A DNA stretch of 64,000 nt, taken from CAMLFJ01 sp035524955 (lineage in GTDB: Bacteria; Methylomirabilota; Methylomirabilia; Rokubacteriales; CSP1-6). Below the pieces are notes generated by a model. That model was not told the origin of the DNA and did not search any database. It was given only the letters and a program-made list of their open reading frames with translations. The stretch spans positions 1 through 64,000 of the forward strand of contig DATLFG010000105.1 of NCBI GenBank assembly GCA_035524955.1. Reading direction: 5' to 3'. The translations under genes were made by a program, and so were the position numbers. This document shows, one piece after another, positions 44,292 through 53,329 of this stretch; positions within the stretch are counted from its first letter, which is position 1, and the number at the start of each line of letters is the position of its first letter.

Positions 44292-45284
44292 ATGAGGAAG
44301 GTCATCCTCACCGGCGACCGGCCCACCGGGCCGCTGCACCTCGGCCACTACGTCGGGTCCCTCGAGAATCGAGTCGATCTCCAGCACGAGTACGCGACCT
44401 ACGTGCTGATCGCCGATGTCCAGGCGCTCACCGACCACGCCGAGCAGCCCGAGCTGGTGCGACGGAACGTGCTCGAGGTGGCGCTCGACTATCTCGCGGT
44501 CGGCATCGATCCGACTGCCGCCACCATCGTCGTCCAGTCCGGGGTTCCGGAGCTGGCCGAGCTCACCGTCTACTATCTCAACCTGGTGACCGTCGCCCGG
44601 CTGGGCCGTAACCCCACCGTCAAGGAAGAGATGCAGCAGAAGGGCTTCGGGGCCGACGTCCCCGCGGGCTTCTTCGTCTACCCGGTGAGCCAGGCCGCGG
44701 ACATCACCGCCTTCAAGGCCGACGTGGTGCCGGTGGGAGAAGACCAGCTCCCCATGATCGAGCAGGCCGTGGAGATCGTCCGGCGGTTCAACCGCCTCCA
44801 CGGTCCCGTGCTCGTCGAGCCCGCGGCCCTCGTGTCGAAGCACGCCCGCCTGCCCGGGACAGACGGCCAGGGCAAGATGGGGAAATCGCTCGGCAACGCC
44901 ATCTTCCTCTCGGATCCCGCCGACGTGATCGCCCGGAAGGTCATGAGCATGTACACGGATCCGCGGCACGTCCGCGCCGAGCTGCCCGGCACGGTCGAGG
45001 GCAACCCGGTCTTCAGCTATCTGGACGCGTTCGATCCGGACGAGGCGGCCGTCGGCGATCTCAAGCGGCGGTATCGGACCGGCGGGCTGGGCGACGTCGC
45101 GGTGAAGCGGCGCCTGATCGATGTCCTCGAGGCCGTCCTGGGCCCGATCCGCGCGCGGCGGATCGAGCTCGCCGCGGACCCCGCGGCGGTCACGCGCATC
45201 CTGCGGGAGGGCACCGCCCGGGGACGGGCCGTGGCCCGGCAGACGCTCGGCCAGGTCCGGCGGGCGCTCCACCTCGATGGCTGA
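44292..45284 (+). CDS. trpS: Tryptophanyl-tRNA synthetase
   Basis: A 330-aa class Ic synthetase. It has MRKVILTGDRPTGPLHLGHYVGSL with the HIGH-type HLGH, DVQALTDH, the tryptophan pocket, and the KMSKS-type GKMGKSLGN. It charges tRNA-Trp. GAGGAGGAG precedes the ATG. The 128-nt leader contains a Trp-rich leader peptide and terminator, so expression is probably tuned by the charging of its own tRNA. Confidence 0.96.
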   Translation: MRKVILTGDRPTGPLHLGHYVGSLENRVDLQHEYATYVLIADVQALTDHAEQPELVRRNVLEVALDYLAVGIDPTAATIVVQSGVPELAELTVYYLNLVTVARLGRNPTVKEEMQQKGFGADVPAGFFVYPVSQAADITAFKADVVPVGEDQLPMIEQAVEIVRRFNRLHGPVLVEPAALVSKHARLPGTDGQGKMGKSLGNAIFLSDPADVIARKVMSMYTDPRHVRAELPGTVEGNPVFSYLDAFDPDEAAVGDLKRRYRTGGLGDVAVKRRLIDVLEAVLGPIRARRIELAADPAAVTRILREGTARGRAVARQTLGQVRRALHLDG

Positions 45285-45379
45285 TCCGGGTCACGGCGGT
45301 CGCCCGGGGAGCTCGGCGAGCGGCCAGGGCTTCGGGCCAACGCACAGCACCACGCGGCGCCTGCGAGCTCCATCGGGTC

Positions 45380-46222
45380 CTAGACCGGCTTGTCGCCCGC
45401 GATCTGGACCCGACGCATGACCCGCCGGAACCGCCCCGCATCGTGAACGGCCAGGTGCTTGACGCAGCGATTGTCCCAGAACGCGACCGATCCGTTGGCC
45501 CACCGGAAGCGGCAGGTGAACTCGGGCCGGTGGCCGTGCTCGAGCAGGAAGCCGAGCAGGGGCGCGCTCTCGGCTTCCGTCATGTCCTCGAAGCGGATGG
45601 TGTAGGAGTGGTTGACGAAGAGCAGCTTGCGCCCGGTCTCGGGATGCGTGCGCACGACGGGGTGGGTGCTCACCGTCTCCTCCCAGCCCTCCTCGCGCAC
45701 CTTCGTGGCCCGGTAGGCGTTCAACCCCGCCTGGGGCCCGGCCACCTTGCGATCGCTGTGGACGGCCCGCAGGCCCTCCAGCAGGCGCTTCATGCCGTCG
45801 GACAGCGCCTCGTAGGCGAGGTACTGGCTGGCGAAGAGCGTGTCGCCGCCGTAGGGCGGCACCTCGATGGCGTAGAGGATGGCGCCCATCGGGGGCTCCG
45901 CCATCATGGTGGTGTCGGTGTGCCACTCCTCCCCCACGATGCGCAGGTCTCCGGGCTCGCGGCGGATCTCGATGATCTCCGGATCGGGGACGACGGTCGC
46001 GTAGTTGGGGTGCACGAAGATGTCGCCGAAGCGCCGCGCGAACGCCTTGTGCCCGGCGGCATCGAACCGCTGGTCGCGGAAGAAGACGACGCAGTGATCC
46101 AGGAGCGCCCGTCGGATAGCGGCCACGCTCGCCTCGTCGAGATCGGCGCCCAGGTCCACGCCGTGGATCTCGGCCCCCAGGGAGCCGGTGATGGGATGGA
46201 CCTCGATCGCTCTCGCCGCCAT
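45380..46222 (-). CDS. TauD/TfdA family alpha-ketoglutarate dioxygenase
   Basis: A protein of 280 aa. The iron facial triad is H-x-D in EEWHTDTTM plus a distal His in CVKHLAVHD, with an Arg for 2-oxoglutarate in GRFRRVMRR. The N-terminal GSLGAEIHGVDLG and VVFFRDQRFD are typical. It hydroxylates taurine or a related sulfonate or aryloxy acid, and the exact substrate is not deducible. It follows the FMN-binding gene at 46240 on the same strand. Confidence 0.9.
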   Translation of the reverse strand: MAARAIEVHPITGSLGAEIHGVDLGADLDEASVAAIRRALLDHCVVFFRDQRFDAAGHKAFARRFGDIFVHPNYATVVPDPEIIEIRREPGDLRIVGEEWHTDTTMMAEPPMGAILYAIEVPPYGGDTLFASQYLAYEALSDGMKRLLEGLRAVHSDRKVAGPQAGLNAYRATKVREEGWEETVSTHPVVRTHPETGRKLLFVNHSYTIRFEDMTEAESAPLLGFLLEHGHRPEFTCRFRWANGSVAFWDNRCVKHLAVHDAGRFRRVMRRVQIAGDKPV

Positions 46223-46239
46223 GTCCTCTCTCCCCGGGG

Positions 46240-46887
46240 TCAGTAGAGATTCTTCCGGTAGCCGTCCTGCAGGCGCTGGTCGAGCTCCTCCACCGTCATG
46301 GTGTTGATCCGGGCGTGATCGCGGAACATCTGGGCGGGCGAGGCCAGCCCCTCCCGATCGGGCCAGCGCGCGGGGTCCCAGAGGCCGGAGCGCTTCACGC
46401 ACTTCGCGCAATGGAGGAACGATTCCTCAACGGCCACCGCGATGGCGAGCTGCGGCGTCTTGCCCTGGGCGGCCAGGCGCGCCAGCCACTCGGGGTCGCG
46501 CACGATCCGGGCGCGGCCGTTGACCCGCAGCGTCTCCTCGCTGCCCGGTACCAGGAAGATGAGCCCGATGCCCGGGTTCTCGAGCAGGTTGCGCATCCCG
46601 TCGAAGCGCTTGTTGCCCGGGCGGTCCGGGATGAGCAGCGTCCGCTCGTCCACCACCAGGACGAAGCCGGGGGCGTCGCCCTTGGGGCTCACGTCGCAGC
46701 GGCCCGAGCGATCCGCGGTGGCCACCAGCACGAAGGGTGACCGCGCGATGAAGGCCCTGCAGTGCTCGTCCAGCCGGCCGATGTCCTTGCGCAGCGCGAT
46801 CTCGGAGGGCTCGCCCATCAGCGCGCGCAGCTCGTCGAGGGTTCCCACCACGTCCGTGAACTCCGTCGCCCCATCCGCTCCGCTCAT
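46240..46887 (-). CDS. Pyridoxamine 5'-phosphate oxidase family protein (MSMEG_1061-like)
   Basis: A protein of 215 aa. The FMN split barrel is clear: FIARSPFVLVATADRSGRCDVSPKGDAPGFVLVVDERTLLIPDRPGNKRFDGMRNLLENPGIGLIFLVPGSEETLRVNGRA. A C-terminal extension with HCAKCVKRSGLWDP is typical of this subgroup. Function unknown. It is probably co-transcribed with the downstream TauD gene. Confidence 0.85.
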   Translation of the reverse strand: MSGADGATEFTDVVGTLDELRALMGEPSEIALRKDIGRLDEHCRAFIARSPFVLVATADRSGRCDVSPKGDAPGFVLVVDERTLLIPDRPGNKRFDGMRNLLENPGIGLIFLVPGSEETLRVNGRARIVRDPEWLARLAAQGKTPQLAIAVAVEESFLHCAKCVKRSGLWDPARWPDREGLASPAQMFRDHARINTMTVEELDQRLQDGYRKNLY

Positions 46888-46983
46888 CCGCGGCCTCCCG
46901 GGAGGATCTCGTTCAGCCGATAGTGGGCCGGGTGTCCCCTCCCGGTCAAGGCCCGCGACCGCCGCGGTCTCTGCCCGGAGCCG

Positions 46984-47289
46984 CTACACGCGTTCGAGGA
47001 ACGCGCGGTCCTCGATGAGGATGCAGCCGCTCTCCTCGGCGCGGCGCACGCTCTCGACGTTGTCGTCGTCCTTCGCGAGGCGCTCGCGGTACTGCTCGTA
47101 CGCCGCGAGACTGGGGAAGTCGATCAGGGCGAGCGCGAGGTTCGTCGGGCCGGCGAACCTCGTGGGCAGCCAGTAGCCGACGAGGTCGCCGCCGCAGCGG
47201 GGGATGATCCCACCGAGGGCCCGCGCGTACTGCTCGAAGTCCGCCCGCTTCCGGGCGTCGATCGTGTAGCGGATGCTGAGGGTGATCAT
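46984..47289 (-). CDS. NIPSNAP family protein
   Basis: A protein of 101 aa of the dimeric alpha-beta-barrel NIPSNAP type: MITLSIRYTIDARKRADFEQYARAL, then GGDLVGYWLPTRFAGPTNLALALIDFPSLAAYEQYRERL. Its ATG overlaps the stop of the upstream ArsR gene, so the two are translationally coupled. Function unknown. Confidence 0.82.
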   Translation of the reverse strand: MITLSIRYTIDARKRADFEQYARALGGIIPRCGGDLVGYWLPTRFAGPTNLALALIDFPSLAAYEQYRERLAKDDDNVESVRRAEESGCILIEDRAFLERV

Positions 47290-47981
47290 GGGCTCTCCTC
47301 CCATCGGATGTTGAATAGGCCCTTGAGCTGCGCGCGGCCCAGGGGCGTGACCGCGACCGCGCGCGTGCCCCGCAGGCGGCGCACCCAGCCGCGGTCGAGC
47401 GCGATCTGCGCCAGCGCGGTGCCCACCGGGCCGGCCACGTGCGGGCGGCGCTCCGTCCAGTCGAGGCACCTCCGCGCCGGGGCCTGCGCGCGGCCCGGGG
47501 CCACGGCGATCCCGAGCGCGTGCAGGGAACGCGCTCCGGTCGGCGTGACGCAGTAACTCCGGCCGTCGTCCTCGAGCCAGCTCAGGGTGATCAGCGCGTC
47601 GGCCAGGGCAACCCCCAGCCGGCCGGCCAGGTGGCTGTAGCAGGTGCGCGCGCTCTTGAGGCGGCGTACCGCTGCGGGCGCGCCATCGCCCGCGAGCGGA
47701 TGCGGGAGCGCCGGCGCGACGACTGCCAGCGCCTCGACGGCGTGGCCGACAGCGGGCCCGGCGAGGCGATAGTAGCGCCAGCGCCCCTGCTGCTCGACGC
47801 GCAGGATCTGGCCCGCGATGAGCTTGGCGAGATGGTTGCTGGCCGCCTGAGCGGAGACCCCGGCCCGGGCGGCCAGCTCGCCCGCCGGCCGGGCCTCGCC
47901 ACCCGCCAGGGCGAGGCACATGGCGGCTCGAGATGGATCGGCCAGAAGATTCGCCACGAACGCGATGTCGGGCTCCGTCAT
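47286..47981 (-). CDS. ArsR family winged-helix regulator
   Basis: A protein of 231 aa starting at the second Met (MTEPDIAFVANLLADPSRAAM). The winged helix has ELAARAGVSAQAASNHLAKLIAGQILRVEQQGRWRYYRLA. A C-terminal extension of about 140 aa carries a second helical domain (SHLAGRLGVALADALITL). The layout matches the larger ArsR/HTH regulators linked to NIPSNAP genes. It may repress its own operon. Confidence 0.88.
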   Translation of the reverse strand: MTEPDIAFVANLLADPSRAAMCLALAGGEARPAGELAARAGVSAQAASNHLAKLIAGQILRVEQQGRWRYYRLAGPAVGHAVEALAVVAPALPHPLAGDGAPAAVRRLKSARTCYSHLAGRLGVALADALITLSWLEDDGRSYCVTPTGARSLHALGIAVAPGRAQAPARRCLDWTERRPHVAGPVGTALAQIALDRGWVRRLRGTRAVAVTPLGRAQLKGLFNIRWEESP

Positions 47982-48142
47982 CGAGCCCAAGCTTAGCGCG
48001 TCCCGCGCGCCGATGTTTCAGCGCGCGTCGAACACAAATATCGGGGCGGGCCGGCCCCGGCCCATCCGTTTCAAGCACCGCGCGATCCTGAATTGGATGA
48101 GTACAAACCGCGACCGACCCTGGATACTGGAGGCCGCCGACC

Positions 48143-49405
48143 ATGTCCGAGCCCGCCGCCGACGCCGGGATCTCAGCAGCGACCACCTCGCCCGACGGGC
48201 CCGAGTCCACCTACGCCTGGACCCGGCTCGGTGTCGCCCTGGTGCTGGCGGCCATCGGCGGCGTCGGCATGTGGTCGGTGATCGTGGCCCTGCCCGCGGT
48301 GCAGGCGGAGTTCGGCGTCGCGCGCTCCGCCGCCGCCCTGCCCTACACCGTGACCATGATCTGCTTCGGCTTCGGCGGCATCCTGATGGGGCGCCTGTCC
48401 GATCGCTTCGGCGTCATGGTCCCCGTCGTGGGTGGGGCCGTCACGCTGTCGGTCGGGTATGCCGTGGCCAGCCAGGCGACCAGCCTCTGGCAGTTCGCCC
48501 TGGCCCAGGGCCTGCTGGTGGGTGCCGCCAGTTCGGCCACGTTCGCGCCGATCATCGCCGACACCTCGCTCTGGTTCACCCGTCACCGCGGCATGGCCGT
48601 GGCGATCATCTCGAGCGGCAGCTACCTGGCCGGCACGGTCTGGCCGCCGGTCGTGCAGTACTTCATCCAGAGCGTGGGCTGGCGCCGGACCTACCTGGGC
48701 ATCGCCGTCTTCTGCGGGACGACCATGGTGCCGCTCGCGCTGGCCCTCCGGCGGCGGGCGCCGCTGACCCTGGCCACATCCGCGACTTCGCCCGGCCCAT
48801 CGTGGTCCGCGCGTCCCCTGGGGATGTCGCCGGCCGCACTGCAGACCGTGCTGATCATCGCCGGCCTGAGCTGCTGCGTCGCCATGTCGATGCCGCAGGT
48901 GCACATCGTCGCGTACTGCAGCGATCTGGGCCACGGCGCGGCGCGGGGCGCCCAGATGCTGGCGCTGATGCTGGGCTTCGGCGTCGTGAGTCGCCTCGCC
49001 TCCGGCTGGATCTGCGACCGGATCGGCGGGCGGCGCACGCTGCTGCTGGGCTCGAGCCTGCAGGCCCTGGCGCTGGCCCTCTTCCTGCCCTTCGACGGCC
49101 TGGCCTCGCTCTACATCCTGTCGGCCCTGTTCGGCCTGTTCCAGGGCGGGATCGTGCCCGCCTACGCGGTCATCATCCGGGAATTCTTCCCCCCCGAAGA
49201 GGCCGGCGTGCGCGTCGCCACCGTGCTGATGGCCACCGTGTTCGGCATGGCCCTCGGCGGGTGGATGTCCGGCGTGGTCTTCGACGTGACCGGCTCCTAC
49301 CAGACCGCGTTCGTCAACGGCATCCTGTGGAACCTGTTGAACATCGCCATCGCGGTGGGGCTGCTGCGCCGACCGGGGAGGCCGGTGGAGCAGGCCTGGC
49401 GGTAG
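48143..49405 (+). CDS. MFS transporter
   Basis: A protein of 420 aa with 12 predicted helices. The MFS signature loop is GRLSDRFGVMVP, with a second copy at GWICDRIGGRRTLL. It resembles the oxalate/formate or monocarboxylate antiporter-like group (VGAASSATFAPIIADTSLWFTRHRGMAVAIISSGSYLAG). Substrate unknown. It is divergent from the ArsR gene across 160 bp. Confidence 0.88.
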   Translation: MSEPAADAGISAATTSPDGPESTYAWTRLGVALVLAAIGGVGMWSVIVALPAVQAEFGVARSAAALPYTVTMICFGFGGILMGRLSDRFGVMVPVVGGAVTLSVGYAVASQATSLWQFALAQGLLVGAASSATFAPIIADTSLWFTRHRGMAVAIISSGSYLAGTVWPPVVQYFIQSVGWRRTYLGIAVFCGTTMVPLALALRRRAPLTLATSATSPGPSWSARPLGMSPAALQTVLIIAGLSCCVAMSMPQVHIVAYCSDLGHGAARGAQMLALMLGFGVVSRLASGWICDRIGGRRTLLLGSSLQALALALFLPFDGLASLYILSALFGLFQGGIVPAYAVIIREFFPPEEAGVRVATVLMATVFGMALGGWMSGVVFDVTGSYQTAFVNGILWNLLNIAIAVGLLRRPGRPVEQAWR

Positions 49406-49417
49406 CGGCTCCGCAGG

Positions 49418-49826
49418 TCAGGCGGGTCGCCTAGCTCGCGGATGTAGCACGTCGATCGCCCAGCCCACGTCGAGCCGCTCCCCGAACCACCGGGCGAGGC
49501 CCGTGCGCGAGCCCCTGCGCGATGCTCTGCGCTCGGAGCGCTGCGGGCCCCGTCGGCCCCGCGCTCGACCTGGTAGCCCTCCTCGTGCACCGCCCGATGA
49601 TGGCGGCAGCAGAGGAGCGCGAGATTCGACAGCTTGGTCGGCCCCCCCTGCGCCCAGTGGCGCACGTGATGCCCATCGGCCACCCGCACATGGCAGCCCG
49701 GGAAGCGGCAAGTCTGGTCCCGGTGCTGCAGCGCCCGCCGCAGCGCCGGCGGAATCGTCCGTGTGCGGGCTCCCACCCCCACCACCCGCCCGTCTCCGTC
49801 ATGGCGCATCACCACCCGGCTCGCCC
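49418..49826 (-). pseudogene. Remnant of a DUF222/HNH endonuclease gene
   Basis: The HNH core is readable (VGARTRTIPPALRRALQHRD, CRFPGCHVRVADGHHVRHWA, LCCRHHRAVHEEGYQVERG). The N-terminal DUF222 domain is missing. The conserved C-terminal part continues in other frames: ALRAQSIAQGLAHG, then GLARWFGERLDVGWAIDVLH before a stop. This requires at least two frameshifts. It is a decayed member of the 13E12-type repeat family. Confidence 0.75.
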
Positions 49827-49899
49827 GGGACGCGGCGACTGATCCACGTCTGGCCCCCCGATGCGGCCCTTCCTGCCGCGCTGAGCATGTAGGGACACC

Positions 49900-50193
49900 A
49901 TGCCAGCCCCCTCCACAGGCCCGCCAGACCGCTCCCACAGCGTACGTACGGTGACCTCGCCATCTCTGGTAGGCTCGCGCTGCCCAGTGTGCCAGGAGCG
50001 CGAGCTCCGAGGCCGGCAGACGGTCTGCTCCGGGCGGTGCCGGGCGAAGCGCTGGCGTGCGGCCCGCGCGACCCGAGATCCCGAGATCCGGGCCGCCCTC
50101 GAGGCAATCGCCCAGCTCGTGCGGGGCATGCTCGGACGGCTGGAGAAAGGGGGCCTTCCATGCGCGCGGACCTCATCAGGACGATCGTTGTGA
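49900..50193 (+). CDS. Small Cys4 zinc-ribbon-like protein
   Basis: A protein of 97 aa. The core is SRCPVCQERELRGRQTVCSGRCRAKRWRAA, four cysteines likely to bind zinc, followed by a helix (EIRAALEAIAQLVRGMLGRLE). It could bind nucleic acid. Its 3' end overlaps the start of the PEP-CTERM gene by 34 nt. Function unknown. Confidence 0.55.
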   Translation: MPAPSTGPPDRSHSVRTVTSPSLVGSRCPVCQERELRGRQTVCSGRCRAKRWRAARATRDPEIRAALEAIAQLVRGMLGRLEKGGLPCARTSSGRSL

Positions 50194-50878
50194 GTGCGAT
50201 CCTACTTCTACTCGGCGCGGCCGCCCCTGTGGCCGCGGTTCCGGTTCCGATCAGTGGGGCGGCACGCTTGGAACTTCTCAACGGGGCCGTGGGCACGTTT
50301 ACCGTGGGGCCCGACCGTTACAGTGTGGGATTCTTCAATGAGCCCCACGGTATTGCCAGTTGGGGCTGCCACGACGGATCCGGCAACGAGGGCTGTCGTG
50401 CTGGCGCGTTCATCTTCGCAGGCGCAGAGGAGGGCTTCGGGGATGTGTACGGGGGTTGTTCCGTGGCGGGCAGGAGATCCCGGGGTGTGATTCCTCTGGG
50501 CGGCCGAGAAATGATGAGCCACACGGCCGGTGCGTGAGCTTCTTGGTCCAATTTTCTTGGGGTGCTGTCCAGCCCCTGCCGCCGTTGCCGTCCGCGGGCA
50601 ACACGGAGGCGGTGGTAGCCAGCACGTTTCGCGTCCTGATCGACGCGGTCATCTTGCAAGACGGCGACGCAACGGACGACTTCTTCGGCTTCCAAGCGAG
50701 TGGCCCCGGGCGTATCACAGTTGCGCAAGGGCAAGGAGATCAGTGGGATTTTCTGTTCGCCGAGACTCGGATTGATCCGCGGCCGGAACCCGCCACCCTC
50801 CTCCTCTTCGGCACCACAGCGGCGGGGCTGGGCCTGGCCCGCTGGTATCGGCGCCGCGAGCGGGCGCATGCCGCGTAG
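50160..50878 (+). pseudogene. PEP-CTERM sorted protein gene with frameshift
   Basis: The N-terminal frame starts at 50160 with a signal peptide (LIRTIVVSAILLLLGAAAPVAA) and continues through FFNEPHGIASWGCHDGSGNEG to a stop at 50537. The C-terminal frame, shifted, carries CVSFLVQFSWGAVQPLPPLP and GFQASGPGRITVAQGQG, then a PEP-CTERM tail (RPEPATLLLFGTTAAGLGLA with WYRRR). Both halves look like one exosortase substrate. The frameshift is somewhere in 50440-50540. It could be an assembly error. Confidence 0.75.
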
Positions 50879-51044
50879 CCAGCCTCCTCCGAAGCCTTTG
50901 CGCAAGCCGCTCCCCGAGGAGCTGGCCCGCGACGCGATCGCGCACGAGGAAGAAGCTCCGAGCGGCGAGGTGCGGATGACGTTCCGCGTGCTGCTCACCC
51001 GCCAGCAGGCGGGTGCCCTGGCGGCGCGCGCCATCCAGGCATGA
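50868..51044 (+). CDS. Short hypothetical protein
   Basis: A protein of 58 aa, MPRSQPPPKPLRKPLPEELA onward, overlapping the end of the PEP-CTERM frame. It is Pro-rich at first and ends with a predicted helix (VLLTRQQAGALAARAIQA). No domain recognised. Existence is moderately likely from codon use. Confidence 0.35.
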   Translation: MPRSQPPPKPLRKPLPEELARDAIAHEEEAPSGEVRMTFRVLLTRQQAGALAARAIQA

Positions 51045-51065
51045 GAAAAGGAGAGGGAGCCGGCC

Positions 51066-52046
51066 ATGAATCGTCGAGCGTTCCTTAGGTCCCTTGGCTC
51101 CAGTCTCCTCGCCGCGCCGCTCGCCGCCGAGGCGCAGCAGTCCAGCAAGATCGCGAAGATCGGAATCCTGGCGAACTCGCCCTCCCCCCTCTTGGAGGCG
51201 CTCAAGGAGGAACTGCGCGGGTTCGGCTGGGTCGAGGGACGCACGGCCGCGTTCGAGGTTCGCTACGCCAGGGGGGACCTGGATCGCCTTCCCGGCTTTG
51301 CGGACGAGCTCGTCAAACTCGACGTCGATGTCATCATCGCCCCCGCACCGCCTGCGGTGCGCGCCGCCAAGCAGGCCACCGCCACGATCCCCATCGTGAT
51401 GACCGCCGTCGCGGACCCCGTCCGCGATGGGTTCGTGGCCAGCCTGGCGCGCCCCGCCGGCAACGTGACTGGTGTCGCGAGCGTCGCGGCGGCGACGTTG
51501 CTTCCGAAGATTCTCGAACTCGGCAAGGAGGCGATCCCACGGATGACCCGTGTGGGCCTCCTGTTCAACGCCGCGAACCCCCTCAACTATGCCGCGACGT
51601 TCTCCGATGAGCTGCGGGAGGCGGCTAGGGCGCTGAAGGTCGAGTTGCACGACCTGGGGATTCGGAGCGCCGACGACGTCCGTGCGGCGATGGGGGCAGC
51701 CGTGGCCGCGAGGGTCGACGCCGTCCTCGTCGTCGGTGACCCGCTCACGTTCATGCATCGCGGGCTGATCCAGGAGCTGGCCGCTCAGCGTGGGCTGCCA
51801 ACGCTCCAGACGACACGAGAGTACCTCGCCGGACGCGGCCTGCTGTCGTACGGGTCGAGCCTCGAGCTGCTCGTCCGGGCCGTCGCGCCCTATGTCGACA
51901 AGATCCTGAGGGGGGCCAGGCCCGCCGATCTCCCCGTCGTCCAGCCCTCAAAGTACGAGCTCGTCATCAACCTCAAGACCGCCAAGGCGCTCGGCCTGAC
52001 AATCCCCCAATCGCTCCTGCTGCGGGCGGATCAGGTGATCGAGTGA
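51066..52046 (+). CDS. ABC-type substrate-binding protein (TrpX-like, ABC_sub_bind)
   Basis: A protein of 326 aa. The signal peptide is MNRRAFLRSLGSSLLAAPLAAEA. The mature protein has the ABC_sub_bind pattern: KIGILANSPSPLLEALKEELRGFGWVEGRT, DVIIAPAPPAVRAAKQATATIPIVM and GLTIPQSLLLRADQVIE. No permease or ATPase is nearby. Such orphan binding proteins are often amplified in soil bacteria. Ligand unknown. Confidence 0.88.
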   Translation: MNRRAFLRSLGSSLLAAPLAAEAQQSSKIAKIGILANSPSPLLEALKEELRGFGWVEGRTAAFEVRYARGDLDRLPGFADELVKLDVDVIIAPAPPAVRAAKQATATIPIVMTAVADPVRDGFVASLARPAGNVTGVASVAAATLLPKILELGKEAIPRMTRVGLLFNAANPLNYAATFSDELREAARALKVELHDLGIRSADDVRAAMGAAVAARVDAVLVVGDPLTFMHRGLIQELAAQRGLPTLQTTREYLAGRGLLSYGSSLELLVRAVAPYVDKILRGARPADLPVVQPSKYELVINLKTAKALGLTIPQSLLLRADQVIE

Positions 52047-52090
52047 GCCGCCCGCGAGGGGTGTCAGGCTGGAGTATGAGGCGGCCCTCC

Positions 52091-52119
52091 TTGACACGGT
52101 GTGAATAGAATACTATTCT
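52091..52119 (+). promoter_or_regulatory. Promoter of the XRE regulator
   Basis: TTGACA (52091-52096), a 17-bp spacer and TATTCT (52114-52119). The first in-frame ATG (52121) would lie before the expected start of transcription, so translation likely begins at the ATG at 52136. Confidence 0.65.
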
Positions 52120-52120
52120 A
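52106..52120. promoter_or_regulatory. Palindromic operator over the -10 box
   Basis: TAGAATA-C-TATTCTA is a perfect 7-bp inverted repeat with one central base, covering the -10 element. An AT-rich palindrome at this place is the expected autorepressor site for the XRE protein encoded downstream. Confidence 0.6.
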
Positions 52121-52135
52121 ATGCCAGTCTCAGCC

Positions 52136-52324
52136 ATGGGACGACGGATCAAGCGCTTAAGGGAAGCGAAAGGCATGAGCCAGCGCACCCTGGCGGCCAA
52201 GGGTAAGGTTACGCAAGGCCTCATTCACCAGCTCGAGACCGGCGCGATTCAGGACGTCCGGTCCCATGTGGTGGTGAAGCTGGCGAAGGCCCTCGGCGTG
52301 CCGGTGACGGACTTACTCACATGA
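52136..52324 (+). CDS. XRE family HTH regulator
   Basis: A protein of 62 aa made almost only of the Cro/C1-type HTH: MGRRIKRLREAKGMSQRTLAAKGKVTQGLIHQLETG, then KLAKALGVPVTDLLT. It probably binds the palindrome at its own promoter. Its stop overlaps the ATG of the ATP-grasp gene (ATGA), so the two are translationally coupled. An ATG at 52121 would add five residues. Confidence 0.85.
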   Translation: MGRRIKRLREAKGMSQRTLAAKGKVTQGLIHQLETGAIQDVRSHVVVKLAKALGVPVTDLLT

Positions 52325-53238
52325 GGGGCCCCGCTCGCTGGCGCCCGGGAGAGGTAGCCCGGTGGCTGCGGGTGGGCACACGGGCTCGGCTGCAGGCCGG
52401 ATGGCACCGACTCCGGCCGGACTACCTGGTACAAGAAGAGCAGTTTCAGCGGGCGTTCGGCCGGCCGATCAATTGGCGCCACCCCACCACATTCAACGAG
52501 AAGATCCATTGGATCCGACGCTATGAGCGTTCCCCGCTCCTTACCCGGCTGTCGGACAAGGTGGCGGTCCGGGACTACGTCGCGGAACGGTGCGGGCCTG
52601 GCGTGCTGCCTGAGGCCATCGGGGTGTGGGAGCGGGTCGAGGAGATTCCGTGGGCCACGCTGCCGCTGCCCTGTGTCCTCAAGGTTAACTGGGGTTCGGG
52701 AATGAACTGGTTCTGTCGGGACCGGGGTAGCCTCGACATCTGTCAGGCGACCACTCAGCTCACGGCGTGGATGAGCCGTAACCACTACTGGAACCACCGG
52801 GAGTGGGCCTACAAGAACATCCAGCCCCGGATTCTTGGCGAGAGGCTACTGGTCACATCTACCGGCCACATTCCCGCGGACTACAAGATGTTCTGCTTCG
52901 ACGGGGTGCCGTGCATTGTCCAAATCGACAACAATCGCTTCACGCACCACACCAAAGATCTGTATGCCCTACCCTGGCGGAGACTCCACGTGAGCTACCA
53001 TTACCCGTCGATCGGTCAGGACCAGCCGCCTCCGCCGCAACTCAAGTCCTTACTAGAGATGGCGGCCGTTCTCTCCCGCGGCATACCCTTCGTCCGGGTG
53101 GACGGCTATGACCTCAGCGATCGAATCGTTTTCGGAGAGTGCACGTTCTACCCAAACGCGGGGATCATCCCCTTTGAGCCGGAAGCCTTTGATATCGAAC
53201 TAGGCTCGTGGCTGACGGTGCGGCGAATTGGCACTTAG
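52321..53238 (+). CDS. TupA-like ATP-grasp protein
   Basis: A protein of 305 aa of the TupA-like ATP-grasp family linked to cell-surface polysaccharide or teichuronopeptide synthesis: INWRHPTTFNEKIHWIRRYERSPLLTRLSDKVAVRDYV, LPCVLKVNWGSGMNWF, ADYKMFCFDGVPCIVQID and GECTFYPNAGIIPFEPE. It should ligate an amino acid to a sugar acid or similar. GC content and codon use are lower than in the housekeeping genes, suggesting transfer. Confidence 0.82.
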   Translation: MRGPARWRPGEVARWLRVGTRARLQAGWHRLRPDYLVQEEQFQRAFGRPINWRHPTTFNEKIHWIRRYERSPLLTRLSDKVAVRDYVAERCGPGVLPEAIGVWERVEEIPWATLPLPCVLKVNWGSGMNWFCRDRGSLDICQATTQLTAWMSRNHYWNHREWAYKNIQPRILGERLLVTSTGHIPADYKMFCFDGVPCIVQIDNNRFTHHTKDLYALPWRRLHVSYHYPSIGQDQPPPPQLKSLLEMAAVLSRGIPFVRVDGYDLSDRIVFGECTFYPNAGIIPFEPEAFDIELGSWLTVRRIGT

Positions 53239-53290
53239 GACCAGCTCTCGCGAGCAGGCCGCGCGGATCAGCAGGTTCAACAGCGGCCCC

Positions 53291-53329
53291 AAGACCCTCG
53301 GCGTGCCGGTGACGGAGCTGCTGGGATGA
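53291..53329 (+). pseudogene. C-terminal remnant of an XRE gene
   Basis: The last 12 codons encode KTLGVPVTELLG plus a stop, nearly identical to KALGVPVTDLLT at the end of the intact regulator. A 22-nt core is identical in DNA. The stop again overlaps the next ATG (ATGA). The rest of the HTH is gone. Confidence 0.6.
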
